This document shows, in pieces, positions 45,036 through 55,215 of a DNA stretch of 64,000 nt. Position numbers and translations under genes: made by a program. Positions within the stretch are counted from its first letter, which is position 1, and every line of letters starts with the position of its first letter. Origin of the DNA: Cotesia glomerata (taxonomy: Eukaryota; Arthropoda; Insecta; Hymenoptera; Braconidae); the NCBI RefSeq assembly GCF_020080835.1, contig NC_058158.1:28352305-28416304 (forward strand). Direction: 5' to 3'. The notes under the pieces were generated by a model. The model was not told the origin of the DNA and did no database searches. It saw only the letters and a program-made list of their open reading frames with translations.

Positions 45036-47465
45036 CTATATATATATAGGAGACTTTCTATAGATATAGATAGTCACTCATCACGATATCTCTGGAACTA
45101 TAAGACCTAGAGACTTGAAATTTGGTAGGAATATTCCTTTCGCCGAGTAGAGGTCAGCTAAGAACGGATTTTACGAAATTTCATCGACAAGGGGGTTGCA
45201 GGGGGCGTTAACAATGAAAAATTCCCGTTTTAAACCATAGCTCCTATCGACTCCAAATTTAGTAGGAATGTTCAGTAAGAAATGTAGAAATAATCTATAA
45301 ATAAATATTACAATATCTCACCCTACAGAGGGTTGCGGGGTGGGTATTAACAATGAAAATTTTTAATTTTCAAGCTATAGCTCCTACAGACTCCAAATTT
45401 TGTAGAAATTTTCTGTAAGTGATATAAAAATAATTTATGAACGAATTTTACGATATCCTACCCCACAGAGGATTGCGGGGGTGGGTATCAACAATGAAAA
45501 TTTTTAATTTTCAAGCTATAGCTCCTACAGACTCTAAATTAGGTAGGAATTTTCTGTTAGAGATGTAGAAATAATATTCGAATGAATTTTAAGATAGCTC
45601 ACCTCACAGGAGTTTGCGGGGGTGGGTGTTAACAATTAAAATTTTTAATTTCCAAGCTATAGCTTCTATAAGCTCGAAATTTAGTAGAAATCTTCTATAT
45701 GTGATATAGAAATTATCTAAGAACGGATTTTACAACGATCGAATCAACTCCAATAATGATCGCGGGAGTGGGTGTTTAGAGATCGTCTCAAAATGGATTT
45801 CAATGAAGTTTACTTCCGATAGGAATTGTAGGGGTGGGTGTTAAAATCTAAAATTTTCATTTTCAAACTGTAACTCCTAAAGACTCCGAATTCGGTGAGA
45901 ATCTTCGTGTATGATGTCAAATTCAGCTAAGAATGAATTTTATCAAATTCCAACCCCAAAAAGGGATCACGGGGGCGTTAATAATGAAAACTTTCCGTTT
46001 GTAAAATATAGCTCTTATATAGACTCCAAATTTAGTAAGAATCTTCTATATATGATTTAGAAATAATTTAAGAGCGGGTTTTATGACAAATCACCCCGAA
46101 TAAGGATTGCGGGGGTGGGTGTTGACAATAAAAAATCTTAATTTCTGAAATATAGCTTCTAAAAGCTATAAATTTGATAGGAATCTTTTATATGTCATGT
46201 AGAAATCATCTCATAACGGATTTTAGTAAATTCTACTTCTGACAGGGATTGCGGGGGTGGGTGTTAGAATTTCAAATTTCCATTTCCAAACTGTAACTTC
46301 TACAAACTCGAAATTAGGTAGGAATCTTTTATTTGTCATGAGGAGATCATCTCAAAGTAGATTCCAAAGAATTCTACTTCCGATAGGGATTGCGGGGGTG
46401 GGTGTTAAAATCTAAAACTTGAATTTCCAAACTGTAACTTCTGCAGACTCTAAATTTGGTAGGAATCTTTTTGTACGATGTCAAATTCAGCTGAGAATGG
46501 ATTTTCTCGAATTCTAAATCCAAAAGGGATTGCGGGGGCATTAACAATGAAAATCTCTCATTTCCAATCAATAGTTTCTATGGACTCGAAGTTTTGTTGG
46601 AATCTTTTATTTATAATGTAGAAATCATCTCGAATAGGATTTTACGAAATTCCTCCCCTACATAGGAGTGCGGGAGTGACAATTGTCAAAAAATTCATAT
46701 TCTTCGAATACAGTTCCTACAGATATAAAATTTGATAGAATCTTAAGAGAAACAGGCAATTACCGGGATGGCCTCCAAGTTCAACGGATTGAATATTTTG
46801 CTTTCTTAATAATTATATTTTCTTTCAACAATCGTCTCTTTGGCAGCGGCGAAAAAGTCATTGTAAGGTTTTCAAAATTTAATATTACATGTAGCTATTC
46901 GGTCAACGGACTAAGAATTTTACATATATACATTTTATTTTTATTGATCACATAATCGATAAATTGTTCTTATTACGGGATCGCAGGAATATAACAGATT
47001 AAAATCAATGCATGTTCTAAACACTTGAGGTATGGAAAAGAAATTTGGCTACTTATTATAAGAAAATTTATAAAAACCATGCACAAATAATTTTCTATGA
47101 ATAATTGATGTCACGGAGGAATTTTTAATCAAAGGCAAAATTAGTCGCACTTTAAGCTAGAAAGATTTCAACTACAATTATGAGACCTGCAATAACTTTA
47201 ACTGAAACTTTCAATGCTCATTTCAAATTTTTTTCTTCGTGTCAATTGATATTCATTTTTGGAAGAAAGATACAGGAATGTTATAGTGATTGCACATTGA
47301 AAGTTACAATGCATTTTAGCTAGAATAATCGGATAAAAAATACAGGCCAATCCGATGGAATTTGGAATCTGTGCAAGTCAAAACAATACTCCAATTAAAT
47401 TTCAAGTCTAGATCTAAAAATACAATTCTATAAAGTGCCCAGCGGAGTGGGCGGGTAACAGCTAG
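45035..47465 (+). mobile_element. Non-autonomous Helitron, apparently complete
   Basis: The 5' end is TCTATATATATATAGGAG preceded by A. The 3' end has the hairpin GCCCAGCGGAGTGGGC followed by GGGTAACAGCTAG and host T. Thus TC...hairpin...CTAG sits between A and T, the classic Helitron layout, with no target duplication. There is no Rep/helicase ORF. The left two-thirds is a tandem 141-bp repeat (separate entry); the rest (46,740-47,430) is unique AT-rich sequence. A fragment of the same 5' end lies at 30,362. Confidence 0.85.
45070..46740 (+). repeat. Tandem repeat of about 141 bp inside the Helitron, roughly 11-12 units
   Basis: Each unit holds GCTATAGCTCCTACAGACTC, AAATTTGGTAGGAATCTTCT, a GAACGGATTTTACGAAATT-like part and GGATTGCGGGGGTGGGTGTT. 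Spacing measured at three adjacent units is 141 bp. The units diverge, the GGATTGCGGGGGTGGGTGTT core being the best kept. Confidence 0.85.
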
Positions 47466-48806
47466 TATATATATATTTGAATTATTTAAAATATATCAAT
47501 ATAATAAAATTATATAATAATATAATTAATATCACGATAGTAATCATTACTATCGGGATGATACTGATGGTACGAGTTATTATTGCAAGATTTTAACCAA
47601 TAACATGAAAGTGAATAATATTTTAATTATCATCAGGAATAGTAATCACTAGAAATATAAATTGTGTGCTGTACGCGCGCGCTCTAATTCTAAACCAATA
47701 AGGAATCAGGGTCCATTCGTTCGATTAGTTTCGAAAATTTCGATACTAAACTAGCTTCACTTTAGTCATCAATTTTATATTATAGGATTAAAAATGAATG
47801 ATGATAATCGTTACTATAATCTTCTCAGCGTATAAATTGTTAAATTGTTTACAGTAAAATATATATATCTATATATATATATATATAATCGAGATAAATA
47901 ATTATAAAAATATTAAAATATTCAACAAACTATATAATATACAAATAATATTAATATAGTTATTAATTCAGGATAAAAATTAAGTAATTAAAAATATTCA
48001 TTGATCAAATGTAGTTCATTAAACAAAAATATATCGAATAACACGCAATGGTGTAAAAAAAGGTAGATTACACCGTGTAATCTACTTTGACGTTCAGTAA
48101 TTTTTAAAAGAGTTAGCTTATCAAAAAATCATAAGAAACTTTCTTTTGTGGAGCATTTAATTTTCTAGAAAAAATATTTATTGACTATTATAAAATTTTT
48201 ATTCATTTCAGAGAATAACATTAAATACAAAAATACTTCATGTTATTTGAGCATGATATTGTCATAGTTTGTCGAAAATTAGGAATTTATTTTGAGTTAA
48301 TTATTTTCGTTTTAGGTAAAAACTAAAAATTTAAAGGGAGGCTGTATGAATAATCTGACTTGGAAAATAACGACAACCTTTATGTCCCTAATTTTCTTTT
48401 TATATAAATTACCTCACTCTTTTATGTAATAATTCTCTTTTATACTCAAGAATAACATTAAATCTTTCTCTCTAGCTAACATTCAGCGCATGAATGGGCA
48501 AAGAGTGTTTCCTGTCGCTATATAAATAAATACAATTTAGTAATAATACGAGATAAGTTTTTAAAAGTAGGAGGTAAACCTCAAAATTTAAGTCAAACTT
48601 AGTGCAGATTTCGTTTATTTCTATGTAAAAATTGATTAATAAGTTGTATTTGTTTAACATCTAGGAAATTAGCCGTGAAAAAGATTTGATCAATAGTTAT
48701 TTATATAAAGTTTGCAACAATATAATAATTAAGCTAGCACAAAACAAGTTATAAACTTTTCGTGCAAGGATTGCTGTAGGTTATATAAAATAATATCTTA
48801 ACTCAC
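47466..48806. other. AT-rich intron next to the Ig1 exon
   Basis: TA tracts (47,860-47,890) and a small palindrome GATAGTAATCATTACTATC (47,537-47,555). No exon seen. Confidence 0.4.
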
Positions 48807-49012
48807 GTATAACAGTAAAGTTCACTTTGATGTTACGTGTAGGAGAATTTCTAAAGTCAACTCGACATCTGTATACTCCTTCATCGCTAGGCCACACCTC
48901 TTGAATTTGTAATTGGGCTGGTGATCCAAGACGAAAAGTCGCTCTACTTCCCCAGAAATTAGGTTCACTCCATAACTTAACTTTTCCTGCTTGACGATTT
49001 CGAGCATCATAA
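48807..49012 (-). CDS. side-like: Sidestep-family Ig protein, exon encoding C-terminal half of Ig domain 1
   Basis: Internal exon of a cell-surface immunoglobulin-superfamily protein of the Sidestep type. In flies Sidestep is a membrane ligand on targets and substrates, recognised by Beaten-path receptors on motor axons. On the minus strand an acceptor (TTTACAG) precedes the exon and a donor (GTGAGT) starts at 48,806. The exon gives one leading base, 68 codons and one trailing base. Visible features are WSEPNFWGSRATFRL, PAQLQIQEVWPSDEG and the Ig hallmark DEGVYRCRVDF followed by RNSPTRN, which is strongly diagnostic of Sidestep Ig1. The Cys in YRC should pair with a Cys in an exon upstream (to the right) that I do not see here. 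NFT near the end is a possible N-glycosylation site. The longest uninterrupted frame over this stretch, starting at an ATG, is a different and wrong frame. The family call is firm; which side paralogue it is cannot be told from this exon. Confidence 0.92.
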
Positions 49013-49398
49013 CTGTAAATTTACATTTTAAATTATTTGTTAGGCATCCTTAGTTGGTTTAACTTTTTTGTGAAATGCTGGCATTCTTATTATTTATTGT
49101 TATAATATTATTATTAATATAATGTGAAGGTATACCTTTTATCGCTGAAATATTATTTATTATGAACATATTTATAAAAAAATTTTCACATCAAAAATAG
49201 TTACAAGCAAGAATAATTTATGATGTTCGTTTTTTCGGTGTTCATTTCAATTTAATTTAAATTTAATTAACCTAGCAATTGATTTTCACTGCGGAGCTTT
49301 GTGTTACAGTAATAACAAGTAGTATAACACAGTCTTCGTTCCAACAAAAAATTTCCAGTAAAAAAACGCGTTTGACAAGTTTTATCAATGTTAAAATT

Positions 49399-49897
49399 AA
49401 ATTAAAGTTTTAGCGCCTAGCGGTCAAATGACTAGTAGATCTAAATTTAAGCCAACGGATGGACATTGCATCTTCAATATTGGTCAAGAGACATATTCTC
49501 TCTTTTACATAATTTCGATGGGGATCCACCGAACTTGAATACTAGTGAAGCTGAAAGCTTTTGTGGTATCTGTTCGAGTTATAAAGATTTTTATTAAATG
49601 AAAGAAATGAAAGAAATTAAATGAGAGTAAAGACAAACTTTGAAAAAATAAATGGGGTTGGTTGCCAAGCCAGGAATCGAACCTGGATCTCCCTGATAAC
49701 ATGTCAGGAGCTCTACCAGTTAAGCTACCGGGCCCCTTCCACCATCATCGTTTCTCAGTCCATACTTATACTCTCAATACCTCACTTACTTTTCCTTCAT
49801 TATTTTTTCCCCCACCTAAGCTACGTACTACGATGGTAATGTGGCTTGAATTTATATCTACTAGTCATTTGACCGCTAGGCGCTAAAACTTTAATTT
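49399..49897. mobile_element. 499-bp TIR element enclosing a tRNA-like sequence
   Basis: The ~55-bp arm AAATTAAAGTTTTAGCGCCT, AGCGGTCAAATGACTAGTAG, AT-TAAATTTAAGCCA at 49,399-49,454 is inverted at 49,845-49,897 with few changes. Between the arms are a stretch with GGGGATCCACCGAACTTGAA, the tRNA-like sequence and a TCATTATTTTTTCCCCCACC stretch. The overlapping open frames here are not coding. Confidence 0.85.
49662..49734 (-). tRNA. tRNA-like sequence (probable pseudo-tRNA)
   Basis: On the minus strand: acceptor GGCCCGG, D arm GCTTAACTGGTAGAGC, anticodon arm CCTGA-CATGTTA-TCAGG, perfect T arm CCAGG-TTCGATT-CCTGG and the 3' side CTTGGCA plus A. The D, anticodon and T stems pair well and both internal promoter boxes are good (A box TAGCTTAACTGGTAGAGC, B box GGTTCGATTCC). 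The acceptor stem has only about 5 of 7 pairs including a wobble, and the anticodon loop has A rather than U at position 33, so an unmodified TGT anticodon is doubtful. It sits inside a TIR element, so a mobile tRNA-derived module is likelier than a working tRNA. Confidence 0.55.
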
Positions 49898-49979
49898 ATT
49901 TATATATATATAATTCGGTCGCAAAAATAATAATTAAATTTGTAATAATGCCTCAAAATAAATTACTACATTACCATCA

Positions 49980-50404
49980 GCCCGGTCAAAATCGGTTGAT
50001 TTGTTCGTGAGATATCGTTGTCGAAAAAAATTGAAAAAAATGTTTTTTTCAGAATTTCTATGAAATTTTTAGTCTGACCAGTTTACGCTCAAAGATTTTT
50101 CAAAGAACTCAAAAACTTCGTTGAATGCCGTAAACCGCGAAAAAATCGGTTAATTCATTCAAAAGTTATTGCGGTTTGAAAATTCAAAAAATAGTGTTCT
50201 ATAAAACTTCCATTAGCCTTTTGAGCTCGAGGAGCTCAAAAGCACAGAACAGCGATTTATTTGAGCTCGGAAAGCTCAAAATTACACAAAAATTATATTT
50301 TTGAGCTCGAAGAGCTTAAAAAATAAGTGAATTGTTGAGCACTTAGGTATGGAGGTAGCGGGAAGTTGCAGGGATGGCCTTTAGGGTCAACCGTTTTCCT
50401 AATT
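49980..50404 (-). repeat. GAGCTC-palindrome repeat, truncated copy 5 in inverse orientation
   Basis: Reads as the inverse of the family start (...GGTCAACCGTTTTCCTAATT at 50,385-50,404), with three GAGCTC-NNN-GAGCTC-type palindromes at 50,220-50,320. The 3' half including the CA tract is absent. Confidence 0.8.
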
Positions 50405-52290
50405 TTTTTTTTTCATTTATAGCCTGATGTCAGATACATACAAATCAGGCTATATGTAGCCGAATCAGAAAATTTTTTCACGAAAGATCCTCTTCTAAAA
50501 AGTTGATAGCCAGATGTCATTTTTTCTTACGTCACTTCTGTGACTATTTTATTCGATTGTTGATTGGTCAACTGAGATAGTGGCGGGATTTTTGAAAGAA
50601 TGAAGGCAAGCGAAGCAAGCGTGTTATGTCTAGTGATAAAAAACGTTAATGAGATTATAATTACATGATGAGAAAACTTGAATGTAAACAAAAAAGTTTG
50701 TAAGAATCTTTATCTCAACACATATGTATTTTTTTCTCACAAATACTACAAACGTACAGAGGATAAAATAAAAGCAACAGTCGAAGATCACTCACAAGAA
50801 TTGTAAAACAACAAAAAATGTATCTAGTGACTACCTAACTCATTTTTGCAGACAACTGATGTGAACGTTTCAAAGAACCTGTTGACAATCTTTTTATCAA
50901 ATTCCTTGAATTCTCCGTCAGATAAATCAACTCGGTTTACTTTTATCTTTTATTTCGAAATTCTCAGTGACATTTGATGCAGCGGAATTCAAAAAAAGAG
51001 TTTGATGGTTTTTATGGACATTGATAAATTTTTATATAGATTAGTCTATTCATATTCTTTTCATTGAATTCATATTTTATTTATTTGCATAAATCAATAA
51101 ATCAATAAACAATAACAGTTCGTAAATAAAAATTTTATAATTCCGTTTCTATTCCTTTTATTAGCTTGACTCTATTATTTCGAATGCTATATTTTCTCAG
51201 TATTAACTATGGTCTTATTTGATTATATTCCTTTTGACTATCGTTATCTCAAAAATATAAAATAAAATCTCTCTAGATTCCTACTTCCCTATCTTGGTTA
51301 TTAGCTACCGAGTAAACGACAAAAGAAAGCCATATAGTATATAAACCATACGCTCTTTTCCATTAGAACTACACAGCGCAAGAGTAATGTTTGTTTTATT
51401 TCAACGAGGAATTTCATTAGATAATATAAATAATATTTTTTTTTATTATATCAACGAACTCCCTTAATTTTACAAATACGTTTTTTTATTATATTTGTTT
51501 TGTAGAAAAAGAAACATTTGAATGAGTAGTACCGTAACTTGCAGGTTTTTTACTTCTTCGAAAAATTTCCTTTGAATTTAATATTACAATTTTATGCTAT
51601 TATTATTATCATCATTAATTGAAGTAAACACTTAAAAAAAGGTAGCTGGCCTGGTTAATTTCGGATTTTGAGGACACAGATCAGGCTGTAAAATGAAATT
51701 TTTTTTTACTCGGTTGACCGAAAACACGTTTATTCGAGAAAAATACGCTTAAAATTTTCACAATAAAATTGATTAAAATAAAAAATAAAAAGCAAAATAA
51801 TAAAAAACAGAAAACCCTGCTATAGTTTAGTGGCACCATAACTCTCAGGTGAGGAAAAAAAATACTCTAATGAAATGTATAGATAGATATACAAAAAAAT
51901 CCACAGTCATATATTAGTTTTTTATAAATAATAATTTAACGACAGTGAATTGAACGCTCATATTAATTGAGAAAATCCGTTGTGTATTACTTTAGATAAT
52001 AAAAAAAAAATTATTTCGGTACGATCATTTTTTCGACCAATTTCCCTGCCACATACACCCATCCATACACGGACATCCAGAAAAGATTATGTTTAATGCC
52101 ATTATTTACTATGTTAAACAAAAAAATTGTTATTGAAATATATTTTATGTGGCTGACAAATTATTTGACTTGATATAAGTGTACTCATATTAACCTGTAA
52201 GTACGATATAAATAACAAAAATCAATTTCAGTTTCGAGAAAACTGTTTTTTTTTTAAATGTCGAGAGTAGAGCACAACCTTAACGCTTCG
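50405..52290. other. AT-rich sequence, no gene seen
   Basis: CATATCAG/GATATC-like words at 50,420-50,460 as elsewhere. The stretch 50,510-50,640 has GGCAAGCGAAGCAAGCG. It lies upstream (transcript-wise) of the Ig1 exon, so it is probably intron. Confidence 0.35.
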
Positions 52291-52295
52291 CTTAT

Positions 52296-52632
52296 GAGGC
52301 GTGCAATATATTTTAAATATATTAAAAATGTATAAATATATAAATAATATGTATAGTAAATATATTTTTAATAACTAACTTTTGGCCGATTTTCATATAT
52401 ATTTTATACATTTTAAATATATTTTAGATATATTCAAGATATCTCTTAAAATACATTAATAATACATAGCTAAAAATATAAAAAAAATATATTTTGAATA
52501 TATCTAAAATATATATGAAAATCGGCCAAGAGTTAGTTACTAAAAATATATTTACGATACATAATATATTTATATATTTTTTATAGATTTTTAATATATT
52601 TAAAATGTATTTTTTATGTATTTCGACGTATA
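52296..52632. mobile_element. AT-rich palindromic MITE
   Basis: ATTTTTAATAACTAACTTTT then GGCCGATTTTCATATATATT on the left is inverted on the right (AATATATATGAAAATCGGCC... AAGAGTTAGTTACTAAAAAT). The outer parts are TATAAATATATTTAAAAT-rich on both sides. Confidence 0.7.
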
Positions 52633-53796
52633 TTTTTTTTTTTTCATGGGGGATATAACTTCGTTGACATTTCGAATTTCAATTTAAAATTTTTACAGTA
52701 TACTTAATATATTTTACTTTCGAAATAAGCAAAAAGAAAATTGTTTTTACCATTCCAAGTGACCAGACTATTAACCTTTATTATTTTAAGACTCGAATGT
52801 TTATATTTAAGTTTTATATTCAGATCGCCATTACGAAAATAAAATCAATGAGAATCCGTGATTTAAAAATAAAAATACACAGATACAAAATTCAATCAGA
52901 AAAATGATTTCACTTGACTTTTTTTGCCAACAATAAATAAAAGTATGAAATCGAAAGAAGATATTATAATGATGACAGTAGCCGAAGAAGGATATGAAAC
53001 CATGCATCAAATAAAAAGTTTCAGTTTAAATAAAATGAGATACAGCTATTGCTCCACCTACAGTGAATGAGTATGTATGTGTAAATATAACTATAACTAT
53101 ATATTGGAGGATATCATGTGACTAAAGCTTTCCTTTTACCACGCATCAGTGAATGTATATCCTCACTCCAGTTTCTAGCTCGTATATCTTTAACTGAAAA
53201 TAATAACAAATTTTAAGATTTATGAGATCTGTTCTCAATAGACTAATACATAATACATAATTCCTTGGAATTCGGAAAATATCACTTGTTCAGTTTTTTA
53301 AAGATAACTATAGTCAAGGTAATAATATTTTTATGAATAAAAGCATGTAGGTTTTATTACAGAGAGTAATAATGTTTCTCCATTCAAGCACAATTCAAGC
53401 CCGATGTAATAAAATTCAAATAAATTATCCGATCATATAATCAATTCTCCTATCATTGAATAGTAATGCGATCATCCAAGCACCTCCGGATGCTTATTTA
53501 TCAAACTATACTAGATGAGAGTCTATCACGAATATAAATTACGAAGGTAAAATACACTTCAGAGTTTCTTCAGTAGTATGGAGGCAGAATTGTATTAAAT
53601 AAACCAATTTTAATCCATTGTATGAGTATCTGGTGGAACATCCACAATAAATACGTAATTTAAGTATTTATTGTAAACATACCAAGAAAGGGGGATAAAA
53701 CATCTGGAACGGCGATGAATTGAAGAATTAAAAAAAAAAAAATAAATAAAATCGAACGAAATTTCTAATCGGTTTATATTTTTCTAAAATTCTATG
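52633..53796. other. AT-rich sequence, nothing recognised
   Basis: No coding frame, RNA gene or repeat family noticed. Confidence 0.4.
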
Positions 53797-54061
53797 AGAT
53801 AGATAGATAGATTTGCTTTATTATGCCAAGGCCTAATGGCCGAATGGCAAACTGATAAAAAATACAGACATAATTAAGGGTAAATCATATATACATATAA
53901 AAATAATGAAAAGTACACAATTAGAGTGATAATTAACAATTTTAGATATTTTTCTGACGTAAGTCATTGAAAATTTTCAGTTTATTGGCTGTCCAGTCTA
54001 AAACAACAATTTTTTTCTCTAATTATTCATAATATTTTTAGCCTGTATTCCCTCCAGGCAT
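53797..54061 (-). mobile_element. LINE 3' end (minus strand), cut by a MITE
   Basis: On the minus strand it ends GCCATTCGGCCATTAGGCCT, TGGCATAATAAAGCAAATCT, then an ATCT repeat tail, typical of Jockey/LOA/R1-type LINE 3' ends in insects. Just upstream a short frame reads KKIVVLDWTANKLKIFNDLR, possibly the end of a decayed ORF. The continuation on the far side of the MITE (from 55,035) gives a short frame ELKINCL that joins smoothly, supporting insertion of the MITE into this LINE. Confidence 0.5.
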
Positions 54062-55034
54062 AAGGTAAAAGCCCTAATTATTGACGCTATAAGAGACGAA
54101 GTTATGATTTCATTTTTTTCAATCAATCAAATATAAAAATCGTTGAATTTTGTCTGTGGTAATGTCTTAAGTAATGTTTTAACTAATTAATTTCTTTTTT
54201 TAGAATGATAATCAGTAATATTAACTAATTAATTTTAAATAATTAAATAGATGATCTGGATACACCAATTATTGACGGGTTGAAAAACTGATTGATCTAA
54301 ATATTGACGTACCGTAACCCCAATTATTGACGCCCCTACTGCGCATGCGTCGAATCATTTGGTTATATTATTATTTATCAAAACTTGATATAAAGTAATC
54401 AATATTATTAAAGTTAATTAATAATAATTTCCATGATAATTAATTACTATTAAAAATATAACAATTTATTCAAAAACTTATTTAACACCAAAACACGCCG
54501 AGTTATTTGACAGTTAAAAGCCTTGTATATATAATATAATCGCGTAACGTATTTTATACTAAAAAAAAAGGCGTCATAGCGCTGTTGACTAGCTGTCAAT
54601 ATGGGATTCACCATAAAAATTATGAACTAATTATTGACTCCCATTATTTAAATATTATAAAACATACAATTAATTTCGATTATTTAAGTTTATAAATATT
54701 TTATATATTGTTAATTAAAAAAAAAATAGATCATATAATTACATGAAAAAATTAATTTAAACTCGGCAGTTAAAAAAAATACTTTTCTAACCAAAATTGT
54801 TAAGAAAATAGACGCTCGTAAGCTGATTTAATGAATTGGTGCTAACTTTATTTTTTTTTAATAATTAATATTTAATATTTTGAACTGAAAGTGATTTTTT
54901 TCAATTTTTTAATTAATTAAAATTTAATAAAAATTTATTTGATCGTTATTCTTATTACAGATAATTAAATATATTTAAAAATAATTTAGGGTGTCAATAT
55001 TTAGACCCCCGTCAATAATTGGGGCTTTTACCTT
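54062..55034. mobile_element. 973-bp TIR element, AAGGTAAAAGCCC ends, repeated AATTATTGACG motif
   Basis: Ends AAGGTAAAAGCCCTAATTAT (left) and inverse ATAATTGGGGCTTTTACCTT (right). The motif AATTATTGACG or a close variant occurs at about 54,076, 54,267, 54,317 and 54,633 and inverted at 55,008. No ORF of note. Related by termini to 14,223-14,425 and 38,834-38,975. Confidence 0.8.
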
Positions 55035-55215
55035 AAACAATTTATTTTCAATTCGTATCTAAATTTGTCATTAGAAAAAATCAATAATTAACAATATTGA
55101 GTAGTATCGTTATTATTAAAATTAATAGTATTTGCTATCGTAACTATTTAATTATAATCTATTCTAAGTTTAAAAAAGAATAACATAAAAAACATCATTT
55201 CAATTTAACCAATTT

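Larger units (their letters stand above)
15799..48806 (-). other. Intron of about 33.0 kb in the Sidestep-like gene
   Basis: Bounded by donor GTGAGT (minus strand, 48,806) and acceptor CTAG (15,799-15,800). It is a phase 1 intron. It holds most of the repeats listed separately: GAGCTC-palindrome elements, G+C-rich foldbacks, a hairpin element, a Helitron and short MITEs. I see no convincing multi-exon nested gene. Its span is inferred from matching splice phases and adjacent domain halves; a small unrecognised exon inside cannot be excluded, although the Ig1/Ig2 join is complete without one. Confidence 0.8.

Noticed and set aside
45070..46740. Regular repeats considered as a CRISPR array
   Set aside because: The 141-bp units are contiguous tandem copies with no unique spacers, inside a eukaryotic Helitron.
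48822..49010. 62-codon minus frame beginning MMLEIVKQEK
   Set aside because: Wrong frame of the genuine Sidestep Ig1 exon, which reads YDARNRQAGKVKLW in the adjacent frame between good splice sites.
49662..49734. Functional tRNA-Thr(TGT)
   Set aside because: A33 instead of U33, weak acceptor stem and location within a TIR element argue for a pseudo-tRNA module.
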